This document shows positions 23,826-32,035 of a stretch of DNA of 32,048 nucleotides, piece by piece (the stretch's first letter is position 1; each line of letters starts with the position of its first letter). Origin of the DNA: Rhizobium sophorae (lineage in GTDB: Bacteria > Pseudomonadota > Alphaproteobacteria > Rhizobiales > Rhizobiaceae); NCBI RefSeq assembly GCF_013087515.1, contig NZ_JABFCN010000059.1:1-32048 (forward strand), read 5' to 3'. The notes under the pieces are model-generated. The model was not told the origin of the DNA. It saw only the letters and a program-made list of their open reading frames with translations, and ran no database searches. The translations under genes and the position numbers were made by a program.

Positions 23826-25040
23826 ATGACCGAAGTCACCGAACTGATCAGCCCGCAAGGCGAAACGTTCGACACCAAGGAGGTGCTTCTCAATCTCGGC
23901 CCCCAGCACCCCAGCACGCACGGGGTTCTTCGGCTCGTCCTGGAATTGGACGGCGAGTACGTCAAGCGCGTGGACCCACACATCGGCTACCTCCATCGCG
24001 GCACCGAAAAACTGGCGGAGAGCTTCACCTACACCCAGATTTTTCCGCTCACCGACCGGCTCGACTACCTCTGTCCACCGTCGAACAACCTCGCCTTCGC
24101 GCTGGCGGTGGAGAAACTCCTCGGCATAGAAGCACCGATTCGCGCACAATATATCCGCGTGATGATGGCCGAGCTGGCGCGGATCTCCGGCCATGTCTTG
24201 ATCACCGGCGCGCTGCCGATGGACCTCGGCGCCATGACCGCCTTGCTTTACGCCATGCGGGAGCGTGAAATGATCATGGACCTCCTGGAAATGATCAGCG
24301 GTGCGCGCATGCACACGTCCTTCTGCAGGGTCGGCGGAGTGCGCGAGGACCTGCCTGACGGTTTCCTTCCCAAGATCAGGGAGTTCTGCGACATCTTCCC
24401 GAACCGGATCCGCGACTATGAGCGGTTGCTCGAAAACAACCGGGTATTCCTGAAGCGCACGCAGGGGATCGGCGTGATCTCCGCCGAGGACGCCATCGAT
24501 CTTGGCCTGAGCGGTCCGAACTTGCGCGCTTCGGGCGTCGACTGGGACATCCGTCGCGACGAGCCCTATGAGATCTATGACCGGCTCGACTTCAAGGTCA
24601 TCACGCGCGACGAGGGCGACTGCTATGCGCGCTGGAAATGTCGGGTCGAGGAAATGCGCGAGAGCGTCCGGATCATCGAGCAATGCCTCGACCAGATGCC
24701 CGAGGGGCCGTTCCAGATCGACATGCCTACAATCGCCTTCCCGGTGGACAAGGACAAGGTGCATTGCTCGATGGAAGCACTGATCCAGCATTTCGACCTG
24801 TCAGCCTATGGCTTCAAGGTGCAGAAGGGTGAGGTCTATTCGGCGATCGAGGCGCCAAAGGGCGAGCTTGGCTTCTACATCATCAGCGACGGGTCGCCAA
24901 AACCGTTCCGCATGAAGGTGCGGGCACCCTCGTTCGTCAACCTTCAGGGGCTGTTCGGGGTCACCAATGCCCGCTATCTGGCGGACATGATCGCCGTGCT
25001 CGGCAGCCTCGACCCCGTGATGGCCGAGGTGGACAAATAG
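23826..25040 (+). CDS. nuoD: NADH-quinone oxidoreductase subunit D
   Basis: A 404-residue NuoD (49 kDa subunit), related to the large subunit of NiFe hydrogenases but without nickel ligands. LGPQHPSTHGVLR near the N-terminus includes the conserved quinone-site histidines, then HIGYLHRGTEKL and the ending ADMIAVLGSLDPVMAEVDK. It forms the quinone-binding pocket with NuoB. The start at ATG 23826 is set by homology, because the open frame continues upstream through the end of nuoC in another frame. Length is normal for a stand-alone NuoD. Confidence 0.97.
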   Translation: MTEVTELISPQGETFDTKEVLLNLGPQHPSTHGVLRLVLELDGEYVKRVDPHIGYLHRGTEKLAESFTYTQIFPLTDRLDYLCPPSNNLAFALAVEKLLGIEAPIRAQYIRVMMAELARISGHVLITGALPMDLGAMTALLYAMREREMIMDLLEMISGARMHTSFCRVGGVREDLPDGFLPKIREFCDIFPNRIRDYERLLENNRVFLKRTQGIGVISAEDAIDLGLSGPNLRASGVDWDIRRDEPYEIYDRLDFKVITRDEGDCYARWKCRVEEMRESVRIIEQCLDQMPEGPFQIDMPTIAFPVDKDKVHCSMEALIQHFDLSAYGFKVQKGEVYSAIEAPKGELGFYIISDGSPKPFRMKVRAPSFVNLQGLFGVTNARYLADMIAVLGSLDPVMAEVDK

Positions 25041-25057
25041 CAGGAGATTTGGACGCG

Positions 25058-25567
25058 ATGACGATGCGCGAAAAGATCGAAGAGGCAGCAGCGCGGTATC
25101 CCGACCAGCGCTCGGCGATCATGCCAGCACTTCGGATCGCGCAGAGGGAGCATGGGCATCTGCCTGGTCAGGTGCTGGAAGAGGTCGCCGACATTCTCCG
25201 AGTCGAACGGATCTGGGTTTACGAGCTGGCGACCTTCTACACACTCTTCCATACCGAGCCGGTCGGCACGTTCCACCTGCAGCTCTGTGACAATGTTTCC
25301 TGCATGCTGTGCGGAGCCGAGAATCTGCTGAAGCATCTGGAAACGGCGCTCGGGATCAGCAAGGGCGAGACCACGCCGGACAGGCTGTTCACGCTTTCGA
25401 CCGTGGAGTGCCTCGGTGCCTGCGAGATGGCTCCGGTGATGCAGGTCGGCGACGATTACCACGGCGCCCTTGATGTCGCGAGTATCGACGCGCTTCTTGA
25501 CAGGTTGCGGACTGAGGCGGGGCAAGCGACAGGTGTCGATCTCGCCGCCACACCGCCCGGAGAGTAG
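25058..25567 (+). CDS. nuoE: NADH-quinone oxidoreductase subunit E
   Basis: A 169-residue NuoE (24 kDa subunit) with a thioredoxin-like [2Fe-2S] cluster N1a. Ligands are Cys77 (QLCDNVSC), Cys82, Cys118 (VECLGAC) and Cys122. An additional Cys85 (MLCGAE) lies close by. N1a accepts electrons from FMN beside the main chain. AGGAG at 25042-25046 precedes; ATG 25058 and ATG 25064 and TTG 25049 are possible starts, with 25058 chosen. nuoF starts 4 bp after its stop. Confidence 0.95.
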   Translation: MTMREKIEEAAARYPDQRSAIMPALRIAQREHGHLPGQVLEEVADILRVERIWVYELATFYTLFHTEPVGTFHLQLCDNVSCMLCGAENLLKHLETALGISKGETTPDRLFTLSTVECLGACEMAPVMQVGDDYHGALDVASIDALLDRLRTEAGQATGVDLAATPPGE

Positions 25568-25571
25568 CGCC

Positions 25572-26834
25572 ATGTTCGAGCCGGTTCTTCTCAAGAATAT
25601 CGACGTGCCGGACGGTCATTTGCTGTCAACCTACGAAGCCGGCGGAGGCTACCAGGCGCTGGCCAAGGTGCTGCGCGAATACACGCCTGACGAGGTCGTC
25701 GAGCTTGTCAAACGGTCCAATCTGCGCGGTCGAGGCGGCGCCGGATTCCTGACGGGCATGAAATGGAGTTTCGTGCCGAAGCAGTCGGGCAAGCCGAAAT
25801 ATCTCTGCTGCAACGCCGATGAGGGCGAGCCGGGCACCTTCAAGGACCGGATCCTCATGGAGCGCGATCCGCACCAGCTCATCGAGGGACTGGCGGTAAG
25901 CGCTTACGCGATCGGGGCCGAAATCGCCTATGTTTACATCCGCGGAGAATATGTGACGGCGATCCGTCACCTTGAGGAGGCGATCGCCGAGGCTCACGCG
26001 AAGGGTTATCTAGGATCGCGCATTCTAGGCTCGGATTTCAATTTCACCGTCCACATCCACTGCGGCGCCGGCGCCTATATCTGTGGCGAGGAGACCGCGA
26101 TGCTCGAGTCCCTCGAGGGCAAGCGGGCGCAGCCGCGATTGAAGCCGCCCTTTCCGGCCGTGGCCGGGCTCTACGCCAGCCCCACAGTCATCAACAATGT
26201 CGAGACGCTCGCTTGCGTGCCGCATATCGTTGTGCGGGGGCCGGACTGGTTTCGGGACATCGGCCCGGATAAGAGCCCCGGCCCGAAGCTCTACTGCGTC
26301 AGCGGGCAGGTGCGCAAACCCGGCCTCTACGAGTTGCCGATGGGCATACCGCTGCGCGAACTGGTCGATCACGCCGGCGGCCCTCCACCGGGGCGCAAGA
26401 TCAAAGCGGTGATCCCCGGCGGTGTATCGGCACCGGTCATCCCGGAGCATGGGCTGGACGTGGGTATGGATTTCGACTCGCTGGCTGCCGCCGGCTCGAT
26501 GCTCGGTTCAGCTGGCGTTATCGTGATCGACAACTCCACCTGCATGGTCAAGGTCGCTACGCGGATCATCGAGTTCTTCCACCATGAGTCCTGCGGCAAG
26601 TGCACGCCCTGCCGGGAAGGATTGAACTGGGTCGTGAAGGTCTTGCGCCGGATCGAGGCCGGGGATGGCGCACCCGGCGATCTGGAGCAGTTGGACATGC
26701 TCTGCAAAGGCATTTTCGGCAATACGTTTTGTGCTTTGGGTGATGGCGCCGCGATGGGATTGCGGGCAGCCCTTAAGCATTTCCGCGAAGAGTTCGTCGC
26801 CCATGTCGAGGAACGAAGGTGCCCGTTTCACTGA
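25572..26834 (+). CDS. nuoF: NADH-quinone oxidoreductase subunit F
   Basis: A 420-residue NuoF (51 kDa subunit), the site of NADH oxidation. The FMN/NADH part contains LRGRGGAGFLTGMKW (51-65) and NADEGEPGTFKDR. The cluster N3 ligands are Cys341, Cys344 and Cys347 (SCGKCTPCREG) and Cys387 (FCALGDG). Length is typical. The frame runs open upstream into nuoE; ATG 25572 is chosen because it starts the family N-terminus. Together with NuoE and NuoG it makes the electron-input module. Confidence 0.97.
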   Translation: MFEPVLLKNIDVPDGHLLSTYEAGGGYQALAKVLREYTPDEVVELVKRSNLRGRGGAGFLTGMKWSFVPKQSGKPKYLCCNADEGEPGTFKDRILMERDPHQLIEGLAVSAYAIGAEIAYVYIRGEYVTAIRHLEEAIAEAHAKGYLGSRILGSDFNFTVHIHCGAGAYICGEETAMLESLEGKRAQPRLKPPFPAVAGLYASPTVINNVETLACVPHIVVRGPDWFRDIGPDKSPGPKLYCVSGQVRKPGLYELPMGIPLRELVDHAGGPPPGRKIKAVIPGGVSAPVIPEHGLDVGMDFDSLAAAGSMLGSAGVIVIDNSTCMVKVATRIIEFFHHESCGKCTPCREGLNWVVKVLRRIEAGDGAPGDLEQLDMLCKGIFGNTFCALGDGAAMGLRAALKHFREEFVAHVEERRCPFH

Positions 26835-26864
26835 AGGATTGCGTGGCACAGATTGCGAGGAAGT

Positions 26865-29444
26865 ATGGTTAGCGTTACGATCGATGGGCAAATACTGGAA
26901 GTCGAGCCCGGTTCGACGGTGCTGCAGGCTGCCCAGCATTTGAGTATCGATATCCCGACCTTCTGCTATATGAAGCGCCTGCCGGCGCTGGCCTCCTGCC
27001 GCATGTGTCTGGTCGAGATCGAGGGGCTTCGGCGGTTGCAGCCGTCCTGCGCCACGACGGTCACCGACGGCATGGTGGTGCGGACGAACACGCCTCAGAT
27101 CGAGGAAACGCGCTCTTCCATGCTCGACATGCTGCTCGCCAACCACCCCCTCGACTGCCCGATCTGCGACAAGGGCGGCGAATGCGAGCTTCAGGACATG
27201 GTGATGGCCTACGGGCCCCGCAAAAGCGAGTTCCACGACCCCAAGCGTGTGTTCCACTCGCAGGACATCCGTCTCAGCCCCGTCATCATCATGAACGTCA
27301 ACCGCTGCATCCAATGCCAGCGCTGTGTGCGGATGTGCGAGGAGGTCGTCGGCGCAGTGGCGCTGGGCACCGTCGAAAAAGGCATGGATACCGCCGTCAC
27401 CGGCTTCGAGGGCAGTCTCGCAAGTTGCGACCAGTGCGGCAACTGCGTCGAGGTCTGCCCGGTCGGCGCGCTGATGAGCTTCCCCTATCGCTACAAGGCC
27501 CGCCCCTGGGATCTGGTCGAGACCGACACGGTCTGCCCGCATTGTGGCACCGGTTGCCAGCTGACGGTGGGCACGCGCAAGGGTGAGTTGATGCGGGTGC
27601 GCTCGAAGTGGGACGAGGGTGTGAACCGCGAAACGCTCTGCGTCCGGGGACGCTTCGGTCTCGATTTCGTCACCAGCCAGGACCGAATCAAGCGGCCGAT
27701 GATCCGTCGTGACGGCACCCTGGTGCCGGTTTCCTGGGACGAAGCGGGCGACTATCTGCGCCGGCGGCTGTCGGCCGTCGAGGGCAAGGCAGCCGGCGGG
27801 CTGGCCTCACCGCGACTGCCCAACGAGGTGCTCTATCAGTTCCAGAAGCTGTTGCGGACGGTGTTCCGGACCAACAACATTGACTGCTCTTCTCGCTGGT
27901 CCGCGCCCTTCGATACGCTCGGCCCGCTGGTGGGAGGGTTCTACAGCCGCGCACCGCTGGGCGACGTGATCGGCAACGTCTGTATCCTCATCGTCGGCGG
28001 AAATGTGACCGAGGAGAATCCGGTCACCGAATACCTATTGCGGGATGCCGCGCGGCGGCGGCAGGCTGGATTGCTTATGCTCTCCGCGCGGCCATCCCGT
28101 CTGGACGCCGATGCCAGGGAGGTGGTTCGCGTACTGCCGGGGGGAGAGGCGGCGAGTATTGCGGCGGTCGTAGCCGGACTCGTGACAGCGGCTGGTCAGG
28201 CCTTGCCTGCCAGCGCTCTTGCGACCATTGAAGCAACAATCGAGAGGTCAGCGGCGGATGCCCCCAGTGATGGGCCGGGTCGTCTGGCGACCGCGCTCAA
28301 GGAAGCCGGGAGCGTCACCGTGCTTGTCAGCGTCGATCTCCTGAGATCACCGGACGCGCCCGTGACGCTGCAGCAGATCAACAACCTGCTGCAGCTTCTC
28401 CGCCGGCTCGGCAAAGGCCCGGCGATGCAATTCCTCTTCGACCGTGCCAACCAGATGGGCGCCTGGGACATGGGGGGTCTGCCAGCGGCTCTGCCGGGGC
28501 TGCGGCCGGTCGCCGATGATGCGGCGCGCGCAACTCTTGCACGGAACTGGGGCGCCGAATTCCCGTCTGAGCCGGGCGCGGGTCTCGACGCCATGCTGGA
28601 ACTCTGCGTCGGCGGGCGGATGGGTGCGCTCTACATTGCCGGAACCGACCCCCTGATCAGCTATCCCGACCGGGCGCTCGTACAGCGGGCGCTTGGCGCC
28701 GCCGATCTCCTGATCGTGCAGGACGCGTTCCTCACGGATACGGCGGGCATGGCCGAGGTCGTCTTGCCCGCGGCGGGCTACGGCGAGGAATCCGGAACGT
28801 TCACCAACAACGAGGGTCGGATCCAGAATGTTCGCAAATTCCGTGAGCCGGTTTTCGAGGCGCGAGGCAATCTGGCGATCTTCGACTTCATCGCAGCGCT
28901 CCGCAACCAGGTGCTGCAGCCTTCGACGCAAGGCGAAATTTTCGATGAGATTGCCCGGCTGGTTCCGGCCTATCAAGGATTGACGCGGGACGGGCTTGGC
29001 GCCGACGGCGCATTCACCAAGGCGGTGCCAACACCACCGACTGGCGTGTTCCTTGCGCCGCCGCCCGTCCCGATAGCCGCCGACCGGCTCATGCTGATCA
29101 CCGGCGACTGCCTGTTCCACAACGGATATCTTTCCGAACGGTCGGACATCCTGAACACGGTCGCCAACGATCCCTATGTCGCGATGAGCGCGCAGGATAC
29201 CGCGGAGCTTGGCCTTTCGAATGGCGATCAGGTAATCGTGCGTTCAGCCCAAGGCGAACTGACGGCACAGCTCAAGGTCGACAGGCAGTTTCCCAAGGGC
29301 CTCGTCTTCGTTCCGGAAAACTATAGAGCCTTGCGTCTCAACAGCCTGCTGCGGCGGGGCGAATATCCATGCGCGGTGGAAGTTCAGAAGGCGCATACCA
29401 CTCTTGAGGTCGACCGCCCAGGCCGGATCTGGCGTGGGGTCTGA
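26865..29444 (+). CDS. nuoG: NADH-quinone oxidoreductase subunit G, cluster-rich type
   Basis: An 859-residue NuoG. Cys34, 45, 48 and 62 hold [2Fe-2S] N1b; His94 with Cys98, 101 and 107 holds N5. Cys148, 151, 154 and 158 with Cys188, 191, 194 and 198 form a two-cluster ferredoxin domain, where a usual NuoG keeps only one cluster (N4). Cys224, 227, 231 and 259 give the N7 site. After that comes a molybdopterin-oxidoreductase fold without the catalytic Cys/Sec-His of formate dehydrogenase (the position reads SSRWSAP, Trp345). The electron-input function is as in complex I, but the wiring resembles formate dehydrogenase and iron hydrogenase subunits. GAGGAAG precedes ATG 26865. It converges with the CBS gene. 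Confidence 0.92.
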   Translation: MVSVTIDGQILEVEPGSTVLQAAQHLSIDIPTFCYMKRLPALASCRMCLVEIEGLRRLQPSCATTVTDGMVVRTNTPQIEETRSSMLDMLLANHPLDCPICDKGGECELQDMVMAYGPRKSEFHDPKRVFHSQDIRLSPVIIMNVNRCIQCQRCVRMCEEVVGAVALGTVEKGMDTAVTGFEGSLASCDQCGNCVEVCPVGALMSFPYRYKARPWDLVETDTVCPHCGTGCQLTVGTRKGELMRVRSKWDEGVNRETLCVRGRFGLDFVTSQDRIKRPMIRRDGTLVPVSWDEAGDYLRRRLSAVEGKAAGGLASPRLPNEVLYQFQKLLRTVFRTNNIDCSSRWSAPFDTLGPLVGGFYSRAPLGDVIGNVCILIVGGNVTEENPVTEYLLRDAARRRQAGLLMLSARPSRLDADAREVVRVLPGGEAASIAAVVAGLVTAAGQALPASALATIEATIERSAADAPSDGPGRLATALKEAGSVTVLVSVDLLRSPDAPVTLQQINNLLQLLRRLGKGPAMQFLFDRANQMGAWDMGGLPAALPGLRPVADDAARATLARNWGAEFPSEPGAGLDAMLELCVGGRMGALYIAGTDPLISYPDRALVQRALGAADLLIVQDAFLTDTAGMAEVVLPAAGYGEESGTFTNNEGRIQNVRKFREPVFEARGNLAIFDFIAALRNQVLQPSTQGEIFDEIARLVPAYQGLTRDGLGADGAFTKAVPTPPTGVFLAPPPVPIAADRLMLITGDCLFHNGYLSERSDILNTVANDPYVAMSAQDTAELGLSNGDQVIVRSAQGELTAQLKVDRQFPKGLVFVPENYRALRLNSLLRRGEYPCAVEVQKAHTTLEVDRPGRIWRGV

Positions 29445-29519
29445 AGATTTGGGGTCGGGGCACCGCAAGGCTCCGCGACAAGCTGCGCGCCCCGGCGTCT
29501 TCACATCGAGTTGGCGACG

Positions 29520-29960
29520 TCAGTGATACCTGGTCCCGCATATGTAATCCTGCAGATCCTGCTCTGTACGCTGCGCTTCGTCGAGCCTGTGTTTAACCAC
29601 GTCGCCGATGCTGACCACGCCGACAACGTCGCCTCCATCCGTGACCAGCACATGGCGTGTACGCCGCTGGGTCATGATCCCCATCGCGACGGGCAGCAAA
29701 TCCTGTGTCGAACACGTCGCCACATTGCGGTTCATGATGTCCGCGACCCGCTTTGCCGCCGCCTCGGCCCCGTATTCCGCCACCGCATTGCAGCAGTCCC
29801 GCTCCGACAGCGTACCGAGGTATTTGCCGTTCGATCGCCTGACGACGACGAAGCCGATATTGTTGTCTCGAAACAGCCGCAGTACCTCCACCATCGTCTG
29901 ATCGGGTGCAACTGCGATGACACCGACACCCTTGTTTTTCATGATTTCACCGACAAACAT
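29520..29960 (-). CDS. CBS-pair domain protein
   Basis: A 146-residue protein made of two CBS motifs (about 8-62 and 76-130), with ERDCCNAVAEYG and SIGDVVKHRLDE as the typical second-strand ends. CBS pairs bind adenine nucleotides such as AMP, ATP or SAM and act as energy sensors. It is 45 bp after nuoI on the same strand and has a strong AAGGAGG site before ATG 29960. It is therefore probably made with nuoH and nuoI, which puts an adenylate sensor in a respiratory operon. It has no partner domain of its own, so it should work through another protein. Confidence 0.85.
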   Translation of the reverse strand: MFVGEIMKNKGVGVIAVAPDQTMVEVLRLFRDNNIGFVVVRRSNGKYLGTLSERDCCNAVAEYGAEAAAKRVADIMNRNVATCSTQDLLPVAMGIMTQRRTRHVLVTDGGDVVGVVSIGDVVKHRLDEAQRTEQDLQDYICGTRYH

Positions 29961-30005
29961 CTGAGCCTCCTTTCCGAGCGCTTCGGTTTGACAGCTGGCG
30001 CGCGT

Positions 30006-30572
30006 TCATGTTCGCCGGATATTCCGCCACCAGTTGTAGCCCTGCGTCTCCTTCGTCTCGACAAGTACGTCCTTCTTCGTATTCAGGCGCGCGGCAACCA
30101 CGCCGCCGCCGGTTGCCGCCTTACCCGGCTTGGCGAGCAGATCATCGCGCCCGATCACAAGGTCAGCTGAGGAAAAACTCGAGAATTCGTATTGTTGGCC
30201 AAGCGCGATCGCGTCCGCCGGGCAGGCGTCCTCGCACAGCCCGCAGAACAGGCAACGGGCCGTGTCGATCTCGAATTTGGCCGGGTGCCGCTTGCCCTTC
30301 TCGTCCTCGTAGGGGACGACTTCGATACAGTCGCAGGGACAGATCCGCGCGCAGAGTTCGCAGGCCACGCACTTGATCTCGCCCTCTTCATCACGCGTCA
30401 GGAAGTGATGCCCGCGATAGCGGGAGTAGGGCAGCCACTTTTCCTTGTCCGGATACTGCATGGTCACGGATCTGGAGAACATGTAGCCGAAGGTCAGAGC
30501 CAAGGCGCTCGCCAGATCGGCAAAGAACGCCCAACCAATCCATGTTCCAACTCTGTCCTGCGCGCGCGACAT
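30006..30572 (-). CDS. nuoI: NADH-quinone oxidoreductase subunit I
   Basis: A 188-residue NuoI (TYKY) with two [4Fe-4S] clusters, N6a and N6b. The ligand sets are Cys68, 71, 74, 78 (CVACELCARICPCDCI) and Cys107, 110, 113, 117 (CLFCGLCEDACPADAI). Two more cysteines (80, 82) follow the first set where Ala and another residue are usual. An N-terminal hydrophobic helix anchors it at the membrane side. GAGG lies 5-8 bases before ATG 30572, and it starts 10 bp after nuoH ends. It lies on the strand opposite to the other peripheral-arm genes. Confidence 0.95.
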   Translation of the reverse strand: MSRAQDRVGTWIGWAFFADLASALALTFGYMFSRSVTMQYPDKEKWLPYSRYRGHHFLTRDEEGEIKCVACELCARICPCDCIEVVPYEDEKGKRHPAKFEIDTARCLFCGLCEDACPADAIALGQQYEFSSFSSADLVIGRDDLLAKPGKAATGGGVVAARLNTKKDVLVETKETQGYNWWRNIRRT

Positions 30573-30582
30573 CGCCGCCTCG

Positions 30583-31584
30583 CTACGGAGCCGCTACGAC
30601 CCCTAAAAGTACACCGGTTATAATTATGTTCGCCATTGAAAGAGGAAGCAAGACTTTCCATCCGATCGCCATCAGTTGGTCGTAGCGGTAGCGGGGGAAA
30701 GTGAAGCGGAACCAGATAAACACATAGACGAAGAACGCGATCTTGAGCACAAACCACAGGAGCGGTGGCAAGGGAATCAGAACTCCGTTCCAACCGCCGA
30801 AGAACAGGATCACCACCAGGACCGACACAAGCAATACGATGGCATATTCGCTGACCATGAAGAAGGCAAAGCGGATACCGCTGTATTCGGTATGGAACCC
30901 GGCCCCCAGATCACCCTCCGCCTCCGCCAGGTCGAAGGGAATGCGCTGCGCTTCGGCGAGCCCGGCGACGAAGAACACGAAGAATCCGACCGGTTGGTAG
31001 ACGATGTTCCAGACATCGGCCTGCGCCCGCACGATCTCGACCAGGCTCATGGATTGCGCCAGCATGACCACGCCGATGACCGCGAACCCCATCGGGATCT
31101 CGTAGCTGATCATCTGCGCGCAGGTCCTGAGGCTGCCCAGAACAGCGTATTTGCTGTTGGAGGCCCAGCCGCCGAAGATGACGCCATAAACCTCGATCCC
31201 GATCACCGAGAAAACAAAAAGGAGCGCCACATTCATGTTGGAGACGTAGAGCGTGATCTCGTGGCCGAGGACCGAGACAGTGTCGCCGAAGGGGATCGCG
31301 GCGAACACCACAAAGGGCGGGGCGAGCGCCAGGATTGGCGCCAGTTTGAACAGGAACCGGTCGGCCTCGGCCGGGATGTGATCCTCTTTGGTCAGGAGCT
31401 TGATTCCGTCCGCCACCGGCTGCAACAGTCCGTGCCATCCCACGCGCATCGGCCCCATCCGCTGCTGCATGTGCCCGGCGATCTTGCGTTCCAGCCAGGT
31501 TAGCGGCAAGGGTAGCAACAGCAGGATCGCAATCAGCAACGCGACCTTCAAGACGATCAGGCCAAGGGCGACGATAAGTTCCAT
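30583..31584 (-). CDS. nuoH: NADH-quinone oxidoreductase subunit H
   Basis: A 333-residue NuoH (ND1) with about eight transmembrane helices, the membrane subunit that encloses the quinone tunnel. Typical segments are ERKIAGHMQQRMGPMRVGWHG, GIKLLTKEDHIPAEADRF and the loop PFDLAEAEGDLGAGFHTEYSG, which carries conserved acidic residues. Its start at ATG 31584 lacks a strong ribosome binding site. It begins a short minus-strand operon with nuoI and the CBS gene and must have its own promoter between 31585 and about 31760, which was not identified with confidence. Confidence 0.96.
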   Translation of the reverse strand: MELIVALGLIVLKVALLIAILLLLPLPLTWLERKIAGHMQQRMGPMRVGWHGLLQPVADGIKLLTKEDHIPAEADRFLFKLAPILALAPPFVVFAAIPFGDTVSVLGHEITLYVSNMNVALLFVFSVIGIEVYGVIFGGWASNSKYAVLGSLRTCAQMISYEIPMGFAVIGVVMLAQSMSLVEIVRAQADVWNIVYQPVGFFVFFVAGLAEAQRIPFDLAEAEGDLGAGFHTEYSGIRFAFFMVSEYAIVLLVSVLVVILFFGGWNGVLIPLPPLLWFVLKIAFFVYVFIWFRFTFPRYRYDQLMAIGWKVLLPLSMANIIITGVLLGVVAAP

Positions 31585-31870
31585 GATCCCGGCTACTTAT
31601 TCATCGGGTTGAAGCGCACGACCAGACTTTGGCTCCGGCTATACAATGAGCACTGCGCGCACTTGTCAGACTACATGGTACAACGGCGACGCACCTCATA
31701 CAATGCCGTCGCAGTTATGTCGTCGCTGGCTATGATGTGTCCGGGCTCAGGACGTTTTGAGACGAGTGGTTTCGCTGTGCAAGATGAAAGCTTCGCGTTT
31801 CCGCCGGTTGCATCGCGCCATCTTGCGTATCAAAACCGCCGCGGCTCTCATCGCCGCCTGATGAAAGTCC
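31585..31870. other. Upstream region of nuoH, no recognised gene
   Basis: It should hold the nuoH-nuoI-CBS promoter. A plus-strand frame (about 31739-31864) encodes 41 residues that look coding-like (SRFRRLHRAILRIKT is its core) and ends in TGA just before the recombinase-like tail; its origin is unknown. Together they may be remains of one broken gene. Confidence 0.35.
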
Positions 31871-32035
31871 GTGGCAGGTCAGTTGGTGTCCGGGGAGCTG
31901 GACACCCAGCAGAAACGCAAAAAGCTCCTCAAGGGTTATGTCGAGAAGCTTTCTGTCAAGCGACTTGCATGGGCAAATTTGCAGGTATCGTTGGTTGCGG
32001 GGGCAGGATTTGAACCTGCGGCCTTCAGGTTATGA
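31871..32035 (+). pseudogene. Possible integrase/recombinase C-terminal remnant running into tRNA-fMet
   Basis: A 54-residue open frame from GTG 31871 to TGA 32033-32035. Its last part, LVAGAGFEPAAFRL, is the string produced when a gene is translated into the 3' end of an initiator tRNA; it is often seen at the C-terminus of site-specific recombinases and other proteins that end at tRNA insertion sites. The part before it (QKRKKLLKGYVEKLSVKRLAW) is lysine-rich and is not assigned to a family. The frame is closed upstream by TGA 31862, so no catalytic domain is present. It may equally be chance read-through. Confidence 0.35.
31991..32004 (+). repeat. 14-bp direct repeat (second copy), 3' end of tRNA-fMet
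   Basis: TTGGTTGCGGGGGC, identical to 14717-14730 and in the same orientation. It starts one base outside the CCA end of the tRNA. Confidence 0.5.

Noticed and set aside
23715..24791. Long open frame of 358 codons antisense to nuoD
   Set aside because: It is a mirror of the high-GC codon pattern of nuoD, has no recognisable domain, and nuoD is certain.
26508..27542. Open frame of 344 codons antisense to nuoF and nuoG
   Set aside because: It spans two certain genes and has no family-like segment.
26865..29444. Reading the E-F-G genes as a NAD-linked formate dehydrogenase
   Set aside because: The catalytic Cys/Sec-His region reads SSRWSAP, and the genes lie in one unit with nuoA-D, so a NuoG role is preferred.
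31609..32013. Plus-strand frame of 134 codons before the tRNA
   Set aside because: It has no recognisable domain, and it competes with the frame that ends inside the tRNA; neither is a convincing full gene.
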